DNA of 64,000 nucleotides from NCBI RefSeq assembly GCF_003116815.1, contig NZ_QDKQ01000057.1, positions 124,001 through 188,000 of the forward strand, read 5' to 3'. Made by a program: the position numbers and the translations under genes. The stretch is from Caulobacter endophyticus (GTDB lineage: Bacteria > Pseudomonadota > Alphaproteobacteria > Caulobacterales > Caulobacteraceae). The stretch's first letter is position 1. Every line of letters starts with the position of its first letter. Shown here in pieces: positions 41,286 through 50,171 of the stretch. A model generated the notes under the pieces. It saw only the letters and a list, made by a program, of their open reading frames with translations, was not told the origin of the DNA and did no database searches.

Positions 41286-43465
41286 CCCTTTGCCGCTTTC
41301 TCAACCGCCTCGATCACCAGGCCCTCGGTCAGGAGCTGGGGCAGGATGACCGGCGCGCCGGCGCCCTTGGGATAGACCAGGTAGAGCGGCACGCCGGCGC
41401 GGCCGTGCTCGGCGAGCGCTGCGGCGATGGTTGCGTCGCGCCTGGTCCAGTCGGCCTTCAGCAGCACCGCGTTCTGGGCCTTGAAGGCGTCGGCCAGGCG
41501 CGGGCCGGCCAGGGCCGTCTTCTCGTTGACCTTGCAGGTCACGCACCAGTCGGCGGTGAAGTCGACCATCACCACCTTGCCCTGCGCTTGCAGGGCGGCG
41601 ACGCGCTCGGGGCTCCAGGGTTCGGCGACGAGGCCAGGACCGGCCGCCTCGGCAGTCTGCGGACCGGCGGCGGGAACTGGGGCCTTCAGGGCGCCAATCG
41701 TCAGGAGGACGCCGCCGGCCAGGCCCACCACGGCGAAGCCGAAGGCGACCAGCGGGGTCTTGCCTGCGAACCGGCGGGTCTCGCCCAGGCCATAGGCCCA
41801 GGCGGCGAAGGCCACCAGCACGGCGGCGGCCAGCAGGAGGGCCAGGGCGACGCCGCCGGCCTGCTGGCTGAACACCCAGACCAGCCAGGCGGCCGCGCCG
41901 TACATCGGGAAGGCCAGGGCGTGCTTGAGCACGTCCATCCAGGCGCCGGGCCTGGGAAGCTTCTTCAGCAGGCCAGGCGCGAAGGCCAGGATCACGAAGG
42001 GCGCGGCGAAGCCGAGGGCCAGGGCCAGGAACACCAACAGGGCGAAGGCCGGCGGCTGGGTCAGGGCGAAACCGAGGGCGCCGGCCATGAACGGCGCGGT
42101 GCAGGGGGCCGCGACGATCACCGCCAGGGCCCCGGTCAGGAAGGCGCCGGCCAGTCCCGAACCGGCCGAGACGCCGCCCGCCGCGCCCTGGACGGCGGCG
42201 CCGACCTCGAACACGCCCGACAGGTTCAGCGCCACCAGCAGCATCAGGAGAGCCAGCACGGCGACCACCGCCGGCGACTGCAGCTGGAAGCCCCATCCGA
42301 CGGCCTCGCCGCCCGCGCGCACGGCGATCAGCAGGCCGGCAAGCGCGATGAAGGTGGCCACCACCCCGGCGAGAAACGCCAGGCCCTGGGCGCGGGTCCT
42401 GCCGGCGTCGTGGGCGTGGGCGGCCAGGCTGGCGGCCTTCAGCGACAGCACCGGGAAGACGCAGGGCATCAGGTTGAGGATCAGGCCGCCGAGAAAGGCG
42501 AACAACAGGGCGACCGGCAGGCCGCCGGCCAGGCCGGAGGCGTCGCCGCCGCCAGCCGCTTGCGAACCGCCGGTCGAACCGGCGCCGGCCGCGGGAAGCG
42601 AGCCTAGCCCTACAGAGCCTGCGGGCGTCTCGCCGGGCGTGGCGGTGATCTCGTAGGCGCGGCCCTTCAGGGCCAGCACGCCGGAGAGCTCGGTCGGCGC
42701 CTCGGTCGCCTCGGGGCCGAAGTCGAAGCCGGCGGTCAGCGACAGGGTCAGGCCCTCGGCGCCGCGCTCGATCGCCTGCGGCGCGGCGTGATCGATGGCC
42801 TTGCCAGAATAGGGGAAGAAATAGGCGTCGGCGAAGTCGGCGCCCCTCAGGGAGGCCCCCGTCACCGAGAGCCTGATGGTCTCGCCGTCTTTCTTCCACG
42901 TGGCCTTGAGGCCGGCGGGCTTGGGGGCGGCGGCCAGCACCTTCCCGACCGTGTCGCCCCACTTGGGGTCGGGCTTGGCGGGTCCGGCGACGACGGGCAG
43001 CGACAGGGTCACCACCGCGTCCTCGGGCACGCAGATCTCTTCGCAGACCAGGAAGGCGGCGGCCGCCTGCAGGGTCACGGTCTGGCCCGGCTTGGCCGAG
43101 GCCGGCACGGTGATGGGCACCGGCAGCAGCACCTCGCCGCTGTAGGCATAGTCCTGCAGCGGTCCGACGCGCACGCGCTCGGGCGTCGGCCAGACGATGT
43201 CGCCGGCGGTCCAGCCGGCCGGCAGGGTCCAGACGATCTTGGTGGCGTCGCCGGCGTCGCCGGGATTGCGCCAGTAGGTGTGCCAGTGGGCCTGGATCTT
43301 CTGGCGCAGGGCCACGAACACCGTCGAGCCGGGAACGGCGGCGGCTTCCTGCGAAACCAGCTCCACCTCCAGGTGCCCGGTCTTGACCACCTCGGCGCTC
43401 GCGGGGGCGGCGGCGAAGAGGGCCAGCGGGGCCAGGACGGCGGCGAACAACCTGCGCAACAGCAT
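41282..43465 (-). CDS. dsbD: Thiol:disulfide interchange protein DsbD/ScsB-like
   Basis: A 727-residue membrane reductase that brings electrons from cytoplasmic thioredoxin to periplasmic thiol proteins. Signal peptide (1-25), then an N-terminal periplasmic beta domain (~26-300), then a CcdA-like membrane domain with about eight helices and cysteines in LNLMPCVFPVLSLK and AAPCTAPFMAGALG. The C-terminal thioredoxin domain has the active site ADWCVTCK (Cys641-Cys644). The N-terminal domain resembles ScsB or the thiol:disulfide family without the standard alpha domain. Partners are not adjacent, although a redoxin lies 1.4 kb away. Confidence 0.88.
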   Translation of the reverse strand: MLLRRLFAAVLAPLALFAAAPASAEVVKTGHLEVELVSQEAAAVPGSTVFVALRQKIQAHWHTYWRNPGDAGDATKIVWTLPAGWTAGDIVWPTPERVRVGPLQDYAYSGEVLLPVPITVPASAKPGQTVTLQAAAAFLVCEEICVPEDAVVTLSLPVVAGPAKPDPKWGDTVGKVLAAAPKPAGLKATWKKDGETIRLSVTGASLRGADFADAYFFPYSGKAIDHAAPQAIERGAEGLTLSLTAGFDFGPEATEAPTELSGVLALKGRAYEITATPGETPAGSVGLGSLPAAGAGSTGGSQAAGGGDASGLAGGLPVALLFAFLGGLILNLMPCVFPVLSLKAASLAAHAHDAGRTRAQGLAFLAGVVATFIALAGLLIAVRAGGEAVGWGFQLQSPAVVAVLALLMLLVALNLSGVFEVGAAVQGAAGGVSAGSGLAGAFLTGALAVIVAAPCTAPFMAGALGFALTQPPAFALLVFLALALGFAAPFVILAFAPGLLKKLPRPGAWMDVLKHALAFPMYGAAAWLVWVFSQQAGGVALALLLAAAVLVAFAAWAYGLGETRRFAGKTPLVAFGFAVVGLAGGVLLTIGALKAPVPAAGPQTAEAAGPGLVAEPWSPERVAALQAQGKVVMVDFTADWCVTCKVNEKTALAGPRLADAFKAQNAVLLKADWTRRDATIAAALAEHGRAGVPLYLVYPKGAGAPVILPQLLTEGLVIEAVEKAAKG

Positions 43466-43579
43466 CGGCGACCTTGTGGGATAAACGTACAGACCGACAC
43501 ATGGCCCGTGCGCGCGCTCTCGACAACCTTCAAGGCGCCGTGGTCAGGTCGCTTATCCGCTTCGACAGGAGAACCCCGA

Positions 43580-43972
43580 GTGCCCGCATCGTTCGACGAT
43601 ATCCAGATCGGCCAGGTGGTGACGCTGGGCGCGACGGTGGTGGACGAGAAGGCGCTGGACGTCTTCATCGCCGCCTTCCAACCCGGCTGGGACCCGTCGT
43701 TGGGGGCGCCCGACGCCATGGTCTTCGCCATCTGGACCCGCCTGGACAGCGAAGCCTCGGCCGACTGGCCCCAGACCAAGCGGGTCGGCGTCGACGCCCT
43801 GCGCTGGCTGCGCAACCCGCCGCCCGGCGAATTGCTGCGCGGCCGCATGACGGTGATGGGCAAGGATCCCGTGGGCGAGGGCAAGGGCATCGTCATCGCC
43901 CAGCAGGACCTGCTCGACGAGGCCGGGCGCCTGGTCTTCTCGTGCCTGACGCGGAGCATCTTCGCCCGCTGA
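43580..43972 (+). CDS. MaoC-like hotdog-fold protein
   Basis: A 130-residue single-domain protein. It begins GTG (MPASFDDIQIGQVVTLGATV), with AGGAG about 9 bp upstream. The FDDIQIGQ opening, a predicted long central helix (LDVFIAAFQPGWDPS), and C-terminal strands (GIVIAQQDLLDEAGRLVFSC) are typical of MaoC-like dehydratases. The usual Asp-His catalytic pair is not clearly present: ...FQPGWDP occupies its position, so activity is uncertain. Longer in-frame extensions overlap the DsbD-like gene and are not credible. Confidence 0.68.
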   Translation: MPASFDDIQIGQVVTLGATVVDEKALDVFIAAFQPGWDPSLGAPDAMVFAIWTRLDSEASADWPQTKRVGVDALRWLRNPPPGELLRGRMTVMGKDPVGEGKGIVIAQQDLLDEAGRLVFSCLTRSIFAR

Positions 43973-44005
43973 GGCCATGCTTAGTCCACCAGTAGGAGCG
44001 TACCC

Positions 44006-44548
44006 ATGATCAAGACGCTGATCGTCGGCGGACTGGCCCTTGCCTTGACCTGCGCTAGCCCCGCCCTGGCCCAGGACGACGAGATCGATCCCAAGACCGT
44101 CGACCTGGCCAAGCTGATCGCCTGCGAAACCTATGACGTGCCCACCTACAACAGCGTCGCCTTCTGGCTCGCGGGGACCGAAGGGGCCGACGCGCGGAGG
44201 CACTTCGGCCTGACCGAGGTGAAGTCGCCCAACTTCATGCTCAAGCAATATCGCCTGGCCAGGCCGATCGAGGTGTTCGGGCGGACGACCAGCCTGATCG
44301 CCTTCAACAGTTCGGGACCGATGGCGGTGCTCGACGAAGCCGACCCGCATCCGCTGGCCACGCAGCTGAAGATCGAGCCGGCGATCGACGTGCCGGCCAA
44401 GTTCATGGGCGAGCGGGTGATATCGGAAAAGACCGAGACCGCCGACGGCCTGACCACCCAGACGCGCATCACGCTAAACGTCTCGACCGTGACCACGCAC
44501 CCAGGCAGGACGCTGGCCGGGTGCAGCTACAGGATCGAGGTGATGTAA
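44006..44548 (+). CDS. Hypothetical secreted protein (180 residues)
   Basis: Signal peptide MIKTLIVGGLALALTCASPA then LAQ, so exported to the periplasm or beyond. The mature protein, beginning DDEIDPKTVDLAKLIACETY, has one cysteine near the N-terminus and one near the C-terminus (LAGCSYRIEVM), which could form a disulfide. Secondary structure looks beta-rich. No domain recognised. It follows the MaoC-like gene by 33 bp on the same strand and may share its transcript. Confidence 0.65.
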   Translation: MIKTLIVGGLALALTCASPALAQDDEIDPKTVDLAKLIACETYDVPTYNSVAFWLAGTEGADARRHFGLTEVKSPNFMLKQYRLARPIEVFGRTTSLIAFNSSGPMAVLDEADPHPLATQLKIEPAIDVPAKFMGERVISEKTETADGLTTQTRITLNVSTVTTHPGRTLAGCSYRIEVM

Positions 44549-44552
44549 GGCC

Positions 44553-45020
44553 TCAGGCCGCCGTCGGGGTCGCGGTTTCGCGGGCCAGCAGCACATGCAC
44601 GGCGTCGGCCGAGCGGGCCTGGCGCAGCTGCTCGCGCAGTTCGGGCTGGCGCAGCATGCGCGAGACGCGGGCGAGCGCCCGCAGATGCTGGGTGTTGGCC
44701 TCGGGCGGGGCGAACAGGGCCAGGAACAGGTCGACCGGCTTGTCGTCCAGCGCGTCGAAGGCGACGGGCGTCTCCAAGCGCACGAAGACGGCGCGAACAC
44801 GATCCAGGCCCGGCACGCGGGCATGTGGCAGGGCGACGCCCTGGCCCACGCCTGTCGACCCGGCCGCTTCACGTTCGATCAGCCCGTCAAGGGCGCTGTC
44901 GGAATCGATGCCGAGCACGCGGCCGGCGAAGTCGGCGATGAGGCCGAGAACCTGGCGCTTGTCCTTGGCGCTGACGCGCAGGGTCACCGCCCCGTGGTCC
45001 AGAAGATCGCCGATAGTCAT
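44553..45020 (-). CDS. ptsN: PTS nitrogen-regulatory EIIA (PtsN)
   Basis: A 155-residue EIIA-Ntr protein. The phosphorylated histidine is His66 in GVALPHARVPG, and the fold ends VHVLLARETATPTAA. It belongs to the regulatory PTS-Ntr chain (PtsP-NPr-PtsN) that links nitrogen, potassium and stress control. A TTG three codons upstream (45029) is an alternative start. The neighbours hpf, rpoN and the lpt genes match the conserved rpoN block of proteobacteria, but exoD is inserted between hpf and rpoN. Confidence 0.92.
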   Translation of the reverse strand: MTIGDLLDHGAVTLRVSAKDKRQVLGLIADFAGRVLGIDSDSALDGLIEREAAGSTGVGQGVALPHARVPGLDRVRAVFVRLETPVAFDALDDKPVDLFLALFAPPEANTQHLRALARVSRMLRQPELREQLRQARSADAVHVLLARETATPTAA

Positions 45021-45105
45021 GGACTTCAACTAGCTCGCTCTATGCCGGCCGCCGAAAGCTCGGCCGCCGCGGTCCCGAAACGCGCCGGGACCGCTTAGGC
45101 TCCAG

Positions 45106-45735
45106 CTAGCTCAAGGTCGAGCCGTTTCCGTTCAGCGGCTTGGTGCGCTCGGGGTCGATCCAGCCGATATTTCCGTCCGGCCGGCGGTAGACCACCGACA
45201 ATCCGCCGTGGGCGGCGTTCCTAAACACGATTGCCTGGGACTCGGTCAAGTCCAGTTCCATGACAGCCATGGAAACGGTCATCGTCTTCAGCGAAGCCTG
45301 GGTCTCGGCGATCACCATGGCCGACGGGGCGCCGGCGGGGTGATCCTCCTCGATCGACCAGTCCTCGTCCTCGTGCTCGTCCTCGGGGGCGCGCAGCACG
45401 TAGAACGCGGCGTTTTCGGCCTGCTTGGCGGTGGCCGCCTCTGTGTGACTCTTGAGGCGGCGCTTGTAGCGCCTTATGCGCGTCTCGATCTTGGCCAGGG
45501 CCTGGTCGAACGCCATGTGGGCGTCGCCGCCGGAGCCGTGGCTCAGAAGCTGCTGGCCCGAAGCCAGCTTTACCGAACAATCGACACGGAAGGCGTAGCC
45601 CTCCTTGCTGATCACGACGTCGGCGTCACCGCCTCGGTCGAAATACTTGCCGATGCTCAGGGCGATTTCGTCGGCGACTCGCGCTCGCAGAGCCTCACCA
45701 ACGTCGACATGCTTGCCGGAGATTTGGACTTGCAT
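45106..45735 (-). CDS. hpf: Long-form ribosome hibernation promoting factor
   Basis: A 209-residue HPF/RaiA-like protein. The N-terminal S30AE domain (~1-100, MQVQISGKHVDVGEALRARV, IETRIRRYKRRLKSH) binds the 30S subunit. A linker of ~40 acidic residues (APEDEHEDEDWSIEEDHP) is followed by the C-terminal S30AE-C domain (~145-200, TMTVSMAVMELDLTESQAIV), which dimerises ribosomes into 100S particles. The long form is normal in Alphaproteobacteria. It lies 85 bp upstream of ptsN in the same direction. Confidence 0.93.
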   Translation of the reverse strand: MQVQISGKHVDVGEALRARVADEIALSIGKYFDRGGDADVVISKEGYAFRVDCSVKLASGQQLLSHGSGGDAHMAFDQALAKIETRIRRYKRRLKSHTEAATAKQAENAAFYVLRAPEDEHEDEDWSIEEDHPAGAPSAMVIAETQASLKTMTVSMAVMELDLTESQAIVFRNAAHGGLSVVYRRPDGNIGWIDPERTKPLNGNGSTLS

Positions 45736-45787
45736 GCCCTATCAACGCGCCGGTCTGGGGGCGGTGTCAAGCGGGAGCAAAAGGGCC

Positions 45788-46399
45788 TCAGAAGAGTCCC
45801 GAAAAGACCCCGATCAGCCTCTTGACGGCGGCGGTCACGACACCGGCGCTGAGGAACAGCAGCGCCGCGCTCGCGGTCGCCATCAGGTAGCCTAGCAGGG
45901 CCAGCAGGCCGTCGCGCTGCAGCAGGGCCAGCGCCAGGACGGCCACGGTCGCGCCAGGGGCCAGATTTCCAAGGGGAATCGGCAGCACCAGCACCAGGGC
46001 CAGCAAAGTGCAGACCACGCCGATGAAGCGCTCGCCGCCGGCCGCGAACAGGAAACCCAGCCTTGGCCTGGTGACCACTTCCAGGCGGCGCAGAACCGGC
46101 GTGATGCGGCGGAAAAGCCCCCTCAGGTCGTCGCGCTTAAGGGGTTTTTCCACCAGCCCGCGGGGCAGCCAGGGCGCATTTGAGCCCCAGGCGATCTGCG
46201 GCGCCAGCAAGAGGATCGGCAGCGAAAGAATCGTCGAGGATCCAGGCGGCAGCGGCAAACAGTTGAGCAGGCCGAACACCAGCAGGGTCGCCCCGAAGGC
46301 GCGGCTGTCGAAGGCCTCCAGCATCTGGCCAACGGTCAGCACGGGACGCGGGTCGTCTCCGAACCCCTCGATCACGTCTGACAGCTTCTCGTCGCTCAT
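45788..46399 (-). CDS. exoD: ExoD-family membrane protein
   Basis: A 203-residue integral membrane protein. About four to five hydrophobic segments are visible (ATLLVFGLLNCLPLPPGSST, GVVCTLLALVLVLPIP, ATVAVLALALLQRDG, LMATASAALLFLSAGVVTA). The family is named for ExoD, linked to exopolysaccharide and alkaline tolerance in rhizobia; its biochemical role is not known. It interrupts the usual rpoN-hpf adjacency, lying between them in the same orientation, 88 bp from the rpoN stop and 52 bp from hpf. Confidence 0.8.
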   Translation of the reverse strand: MSDEKLSDVIEGFGDDPRPVLTVGQMLEAFDSRAFGATLLVFGLLNCLPLPPGSSTILSLPILLLAPQIAWGSNAPWLPRGLVEKPLKRDDLRGLFRRITPVLRRLEVVTRPRLGFLFAAGGERFIGVVCTLLALVLVLPIPLGNLAPGATVAVLALALLQRDGLLALLGYLMATASAALLFLSAGVVTAAVKRLIGVFSGLF

Positions 46400-46487
46400 T
46401 CCCGGCCCTGTTTCGAGAGCAGGTATAACGCAGGAGGAGGCGAAATCGCTTGCGCGAAAACGCCGCTATCCGGAAGCCTGCCTGAGG

Positions 46488-47987
46488 CTAGGCGCTTTCC
46501 TTGATCTGGCGGCGGCGCTCGACCGACGAGGGAATGCGCATGGCCTCGCGATACTTGGCCACCGTGCGGCGGGCGATGTCGACGCCGGCGGCTTTCAGGA
46601 TCTCGACGATGCGGTCGTCGGAATGGACGTCGCTTTCCGTCTTCTCGGCGTCGACCAGGCCCTTGATCTTGTGACGCACGCTGGCGGCCGAGTGGGCCTC
46701 GCCGCCTTCCGACGACTGGATGGCCGAGGTGAAGAAGAACTTCAGCTCGAACACCCCGCGCGGGGTTGAGACGTACTTGTTGGAGGTGACCCGGCTGACC
46801 GTACTTTCGTGCATGCCGATGGCGTCGGCGACGGTCTTCAGGTTCAGCGGCCGCAGGTGCTCGACGCCGTAGGCCAGGAAGCCATCCTGCTGGCGCACGA
46901 TCTCGCTGGCCACCTTGAGGATGGTCTTGGCGCGCTGGTCGAGGCTTTTGACCAGCCAGTTGGCGCTGGCGAAGCTGTCGGAGACGAAGGTCTTTTCCTG
47001 GTCGCTGCGCGCGCCCTTGGAGACACGGGCGTGGTAGCGCTGGTCGACCAGCACGCGCGGCAGGGTGTCGGTGTTGAGCTCCACGTGCCACATGCCGCCC
47101 AGGCCTTCGCGCACATGCACGTCGGGCACCAGGGTCTGGGGCGGATCGCTGTGGAAGGCCGCGCCCGGACGGGGGGTGAGGCCGCGGACCTCGGCGATCA
47201 TCTCGCGCAGGTCCTCGTCGTCGACGCCGCAGATCTTGCGAAGGGCGGCCAGTTCGCGGCGCGCCAGCAGATCAAGATTGTCGAGCAGGGCGGCGATGGC
47301 CGGGTCGTAGCGGTTGGCGTCGCGCAACTGCAGTTCCAGGCACTCGCGCACGTCGCGGGCGGCCACGCCGCAGGGCTCGAAGCCCTGGACGACCTTCAGC
47401 ACGCCCTCGACGCGATCCAGGCCGCAGCCCAGCCGCTCGGCGATTTCCCAGAGATCGGCGCGCAGATAGCCGGCGGCGTCGACCGCGTCGATCAGGATGG
47501 CGGCGATGGCCTCGTCGGCGGGCGACAGGCCGGCCAGCAGCAGTTGGCCGTTCAGGTGCTCGGACAGGGTCTCGGGACGGTTCAGGGCGCCTTCGAAATT
47601 GTCGTCGCCCTCGAAGCTGCCGCCGCCGCCGGCGCGCGACCAGTCGATCTGGCCGCCAGCGTGCTCGGCGCCGGGGTCCTGGCCGTCGCCGGTGGCGCGC
47701 TCGCCGGGGCTGACGTCGTCGCCGGGCGTGTCCATCTCGCGGGTGGCCGCGGCGTCGGAGATGCTTTCCATGCCGAGGTTCTCGACGGCGCGGTCAGGCT
47801 CGCCCTCACGCTCGACCTCGCGGTCGCTGTCGTCGCGCTGCAATAGCGGATTGCGTTCGAGCTCGGCCTCCACGAAGGCTTCCAGCTCGATGTTCGACAG
47901 CTGCAGAAGCTTGATCGCCTGCTGCAGCTGAGGCGTGATGACAAGGCCCTGGCCCTGCCGGATATCGAGTCTGGGGCTGAGCGCCAA
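46488..47987 (-). CDS. rpoN: RNA polymerase sigma-54 factor RpoN
   Basis: Sigma-54 of 499 residues, needing enhancer-binding activators. Region I is MALSPRLDIRQGQGLVITPQ followed by LQQAIKLLQLSNIELEAFVE, region II is acidic, and the RpoN box ARRTVAKYRE lies at 472-481. The start is TTG, preceded by AGGAGG at ideal spacing; the protein start MALSPRL is typical, so TTG is convincing. In Caulobacter sigma-54 controls flagellar and stalk genes as well as nitrogen. Between lptB and rpoN is a strong terminator, so it has its own promoter. Confidence 0.95.
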   Translation of the reverse strand: MALSPRLDIRQGQGLVITPQLQQAIKLLQLSNIELEAFVEAELERNPLLQRDDSDREVEREGEPDRAVENLGMESISDAAATREMDTPGDDVSPGERATGDGQDPGAEHAGGQIDWSRAGGGGSFEGDDNFEGALNRPETLSEHLNGQLLLAGLSPADEAIAAILIDAVDAAGYLRADLWEIAERLGCGLDRVEGVLKVVQGFEPCGVAARDVRECLELQLRDANRYDPAIAALLDNLDLLARRELAALRKICGVDDEDLREMIAEVRGLTPRPGAAFHSDPPQTLVPDVHVREGLGGMWHVELNTDTLPRVLVDQRYHARVSKGARSDQEKTFVSDSFASANWLVKSLDQRAKTILKVASEIVRQQDGFLAYGVEHLRPLNLKTVADAIGMHESTVSRVTSNKYVSTPRGVFELKFFFTSAIQSSEGGEAHSAASVRHKIKGLVDAEKTESDVHSDDRIVEILKAAGVDIARRTVAKYREAMRIPSSVERRRQIKESA

Positions 47988-48101
47988 CGCGCCCTCCTGG
48001 CAAATCGAACGGAAGTTACGATCGCCATTGAAAGGCCGGTCTGGTTAACGGGGCGCGAACGCCTGCAAATATCGGGCCGGTGCGACCATCCGTCCGCGAA
48101 A

Positions 48102-48132
48102 AAAGAAAAAGGCCTTGCGGGGCAAGGCCTTT
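48102..48132 (-). terminator. Intrinsic terminator after lptB
   Basis: Perfect 11-bp stem AAAGGCCTTGC / GCAAGGCCTTT with loop of three. On the minus strand it is followed by TTTTCTTTTTT. It ends the lptC-lptA-lptB transcript before rpoN. Confidence 0.88.
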
Positions 48133-48181
48133 CTCGAGGTCGACGCGGCCTGGCGCCGCGCCACAATCGTGTCCGAACCGT

Positions 48182-48943
48182 TTAAGCGCGGTCGGCGAAG
48201 CTGTCGCCCAGGTAAACCCGGCGCACCTCGGGGTTCTCGACGATCTCCTTGGGCGAGCCCTCGAACAGCACCTCGCCGGCGGCGATGATCGAGGCCCGGT
48301 CCACCATGTCCAGCGTCTCGCGGACGTTGTGGTCGGTGATCAGGATGCCGATGCCGCGGTTCTTGAGGTAGTTCACGACCTCGCGGATGTCGGAGATGGC
48401 CAGCGGGTCGATACCGGCGAACGGTTCGTCCAGCAGCATGAACGACGGCTCGCTGGCCAGGGCGCGGGCGATTTCGACGCGGCGACGCTCGCCGCCCGAC
48501 AGGGCCACGGCGGGAGACTTGCGGATATGGGTGATCCGCAACTCTTCCAGGATGCTGGTCACCGTCTCGCGCGCCACGCGCTGGTTCTTCTGGCGCATCT
48601 CGACCACGGCCATGACGTTCTGCTCGACCGTCATGCCCCGGAAGATCGAGGCTTCCTGCGGCAGGTAGCCGACGCCCAGGCGCGCGCGCTGGAACATCGG
48701 CTGGGCCGTGATGTCCTCGCCGTCCAGGTAGATCGAGCCGTAGTCGGCGGCGATCAGGCCGGTGACCATGTAGAAGGTGGTGGTCTTGCCGGCGCCGTTG
48801 GGGCCCAGCAGGCCGACGACCTCGCCGCGCTTGAGGCGCAGGGAGACGTTCTTGACGACAGGCCGGTCGCCGAAGGTCTTGCCGACGCCGTCGACATACA
48901 GACCGTCCTCGGTCGAGCCGCCGCCCAGGGGGGTGAACTGCAT
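48182..48943 (-). CDS. lptB: LPS export ABC transporter ATPase LptB
   Basis: A 253-residue cytoplasmic ATPase of the LptB2FG complex that drives LPS across the periplasm. Walker A is GPNGAGKTT, the Q-loop is GYLPQEASIFRGM, the signature is LSGGERRRVEIARAL, Walker B is FMLLDEP, and the switch His is in ITDHNVRETLDMVDRA. All are intact. The frame is open further upstream into lptA territory, but the ATG at 48943 follows the lptA stop by 8 bp and matches the family length. lptF and lptG are elsewhere. Confidence 0.95.
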   Translation of the reverse strand: MQFTPLGGGSTEDGLYVDGVGKTFGDRPVVKNVSLRLKRGEVVGLLGPNGAGKTTTFYMVTGLIAADYGSIYLDGEDITAQPMFQRARLGVGYLPQEASIFRGMTVEQNVMAVVEMRQKNQRVARETVTSILEELRITHIRKSPAVALSGGERRRVEIARALASEPSFMLLDEPFAGIDPLAISDIREVVNYLKNRGIGILITDHNVRETLDMVDRASIIAAGEVLFEGSPKEIVENPEVRRVYLGDSFADRA

Positions 48944-48951
48944 CTGGGGTC

Positions 48952-49497
48952 TCAGGGCTTGGGCTTGTTGGCGTCGTCCGAGGTGTTCGGATAGACCACG
49001 GCGCGCACGCGGTTCTTCTTGCCCGCGCCCTTGGTCGACGATTCCATCCGCACGTCGTTGGTCTTGGTGTTGACCACCATGCGGTCGCCGCGGGCCACGT
49101 CCTGGCCCTGGATGGCGATGACGTTGCCCGTCACCACGATGGTGTTGGAGGCGTAGTCGTAGGTCGCCCGGTCGCCACGCACGGTCTGCTTGGGCGTGAC
49201 GTAGAACACCTCGCCCTCGGCCTCGACGCGATCGACATTGCCGCAGCCGCTGCCGCCGTCGCTGCTCTTGGCCTTCTTCTGATTGTAGAGGGTCATCTTC
49301 GCGGCGCGCAGGCGCGAGGTCTCCTGCAGCACCTCGACGGCGCCGCGGAAGATCGTCTTGCACTGGCTGGAGATGGTCTCCTGCTCGTCGGCCGAGATGT
49401 CGACCGGCGCGCTGGAGCTGTTCTGCGCCAGGGCGGGAGCCGCCGTCAGGCCGCCAAGGAGGCTCGCGGCGATAGCGACCGCCATTGCTCGTTTCAT
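48952..49497 (-). CDS. lptA: LPS transport periplasmic protein LptA
   Basis: A 181-residue exported beta-jellyroll protein that forms the LPS bridge to the outer membrane. Signal peptide MKRAMAVAIAASLLGGLTAA then PALAQ. The OstA-like repeats run through VDISADEQETISSQCKTIFR, MTLYNQKKAKSSD, ATYDYASNTIVVTGNV and GDRMVVNTKTNDV. The C-terminus is a flexible basic tail with NTSDDANKP. The ATG is preferred over two upstream because GGGCGAGG precedes it and the signal peptide begins there. Confidence 0.93.
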   Translation of the reverse strand: MKRAMAVAIAASLLGGLTAAPALAQNSSSAPVDISADEQETISSQCKTIFRGAVEVLQETSRLRAAKMTLYNQKKAKSSDGGSGCGNVDRVEAEGEVFYVTPKQTVRGDRATYDYASNTIVVTGNVIAIQGQDVARGDRMVVNTKTNDVRMESSTKGAGKKNRVRAVVYPNTSDDANKPKP

Positions 49498-49529
49498 CGA
49501 CCTCGCCCTCATCTGTCGCATCGTCCTGT

Positions 49530-50159
49530 CTAGTTCCCGTCGCCGTCGACGCGGTCCAGGCGCGTTTTCACGCCGCCCCGGAAAACGATGCGGTCGCCCT
49601 TGTCATATACGGAATAAGCGTTGGATTTCACCTGTCCTGTGGGGCCTTCGCCCTGCAGCAGGGTTTCACCGGTGATCACGCCGGTCTTGGTGTCGACGAA
49701 AGCCTCGTCCGAAGCGAAGCGATAGCCGCCCCCGTCGTCCATGCGCACGTCGCCGCGCAGCACCAGCTTGAGGGTGTCCTCGCGATAGACGCCGTTCTTG
49801 GAGGTGACCCGCGTGGGCTTGGGCTCGTCGGTGCCCAGCGTCAGGGTCGGATCGTCGAGCAGCACGCGCTTGAGGTCGGCGTCGTCTCGAACCGCCGAGC
49901 GGGCGGTGATCAGGAAGGCCCGCCCCTCGCTAGACTGGCCGAAAAAGCGCGGATTGAGCATGCGGATCTGGGCCTGGGGCCGCTCGGGCGCGCGCTCGGC
50001 GGCCGTCACGGTGCGCCAGACCACCTGGCCGCTCGCCGCGCCCAGCAAGCCGATCATGGCCACCGGCAGCAGCAGGCGCGCGGCGCGGACCGTGCGCGAG
50101 CGACGGCGCCAGCGACGCAGATCGCGCTTGAAGCCCCCTCTCATCGCTGCGTCCGCCAC
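49530..50159 (-). CDS. lptC: LPS export protein LptC
   Basis: A 209-residue bitopic membrane protein that receives LPS from LptB2FG and hands it to LptA. An unusually basic N-terminus (GGFKRDLRRWRRRSRTVRA) precedes a single membrane helix (LLLPVAMIGLLGAASGQVV), then a periplasmic beta-jellyroll (~65-209). The start is GTG, 12 bp after the RNase D stop, with AGGGAG upstream. The gene order lptC-lptA-lptB is the normal one. Confidence 0.92.
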   Translation of the reverse strand: MADAAMRGGFKRDLRRWRRRSRTVRAARLLLPVAMIGLLGAASGQVVWRTVTAAERAPERPQAQIRMLNPRFFGQSSEGRAFLITARSAVRDDADLKRVLLDDPTLTLGTDEPKPTRVTSKNGVYREDTLKLVLRGDVRMDDGGGYRFASDEAFVDTKTGVITGETLLQGEGPTGQVKSNAYSVYDKGDRIVFRGGVKTRLDRVDGDGN

Positions 50160-50171
50160 CGCTCTTCTCCC

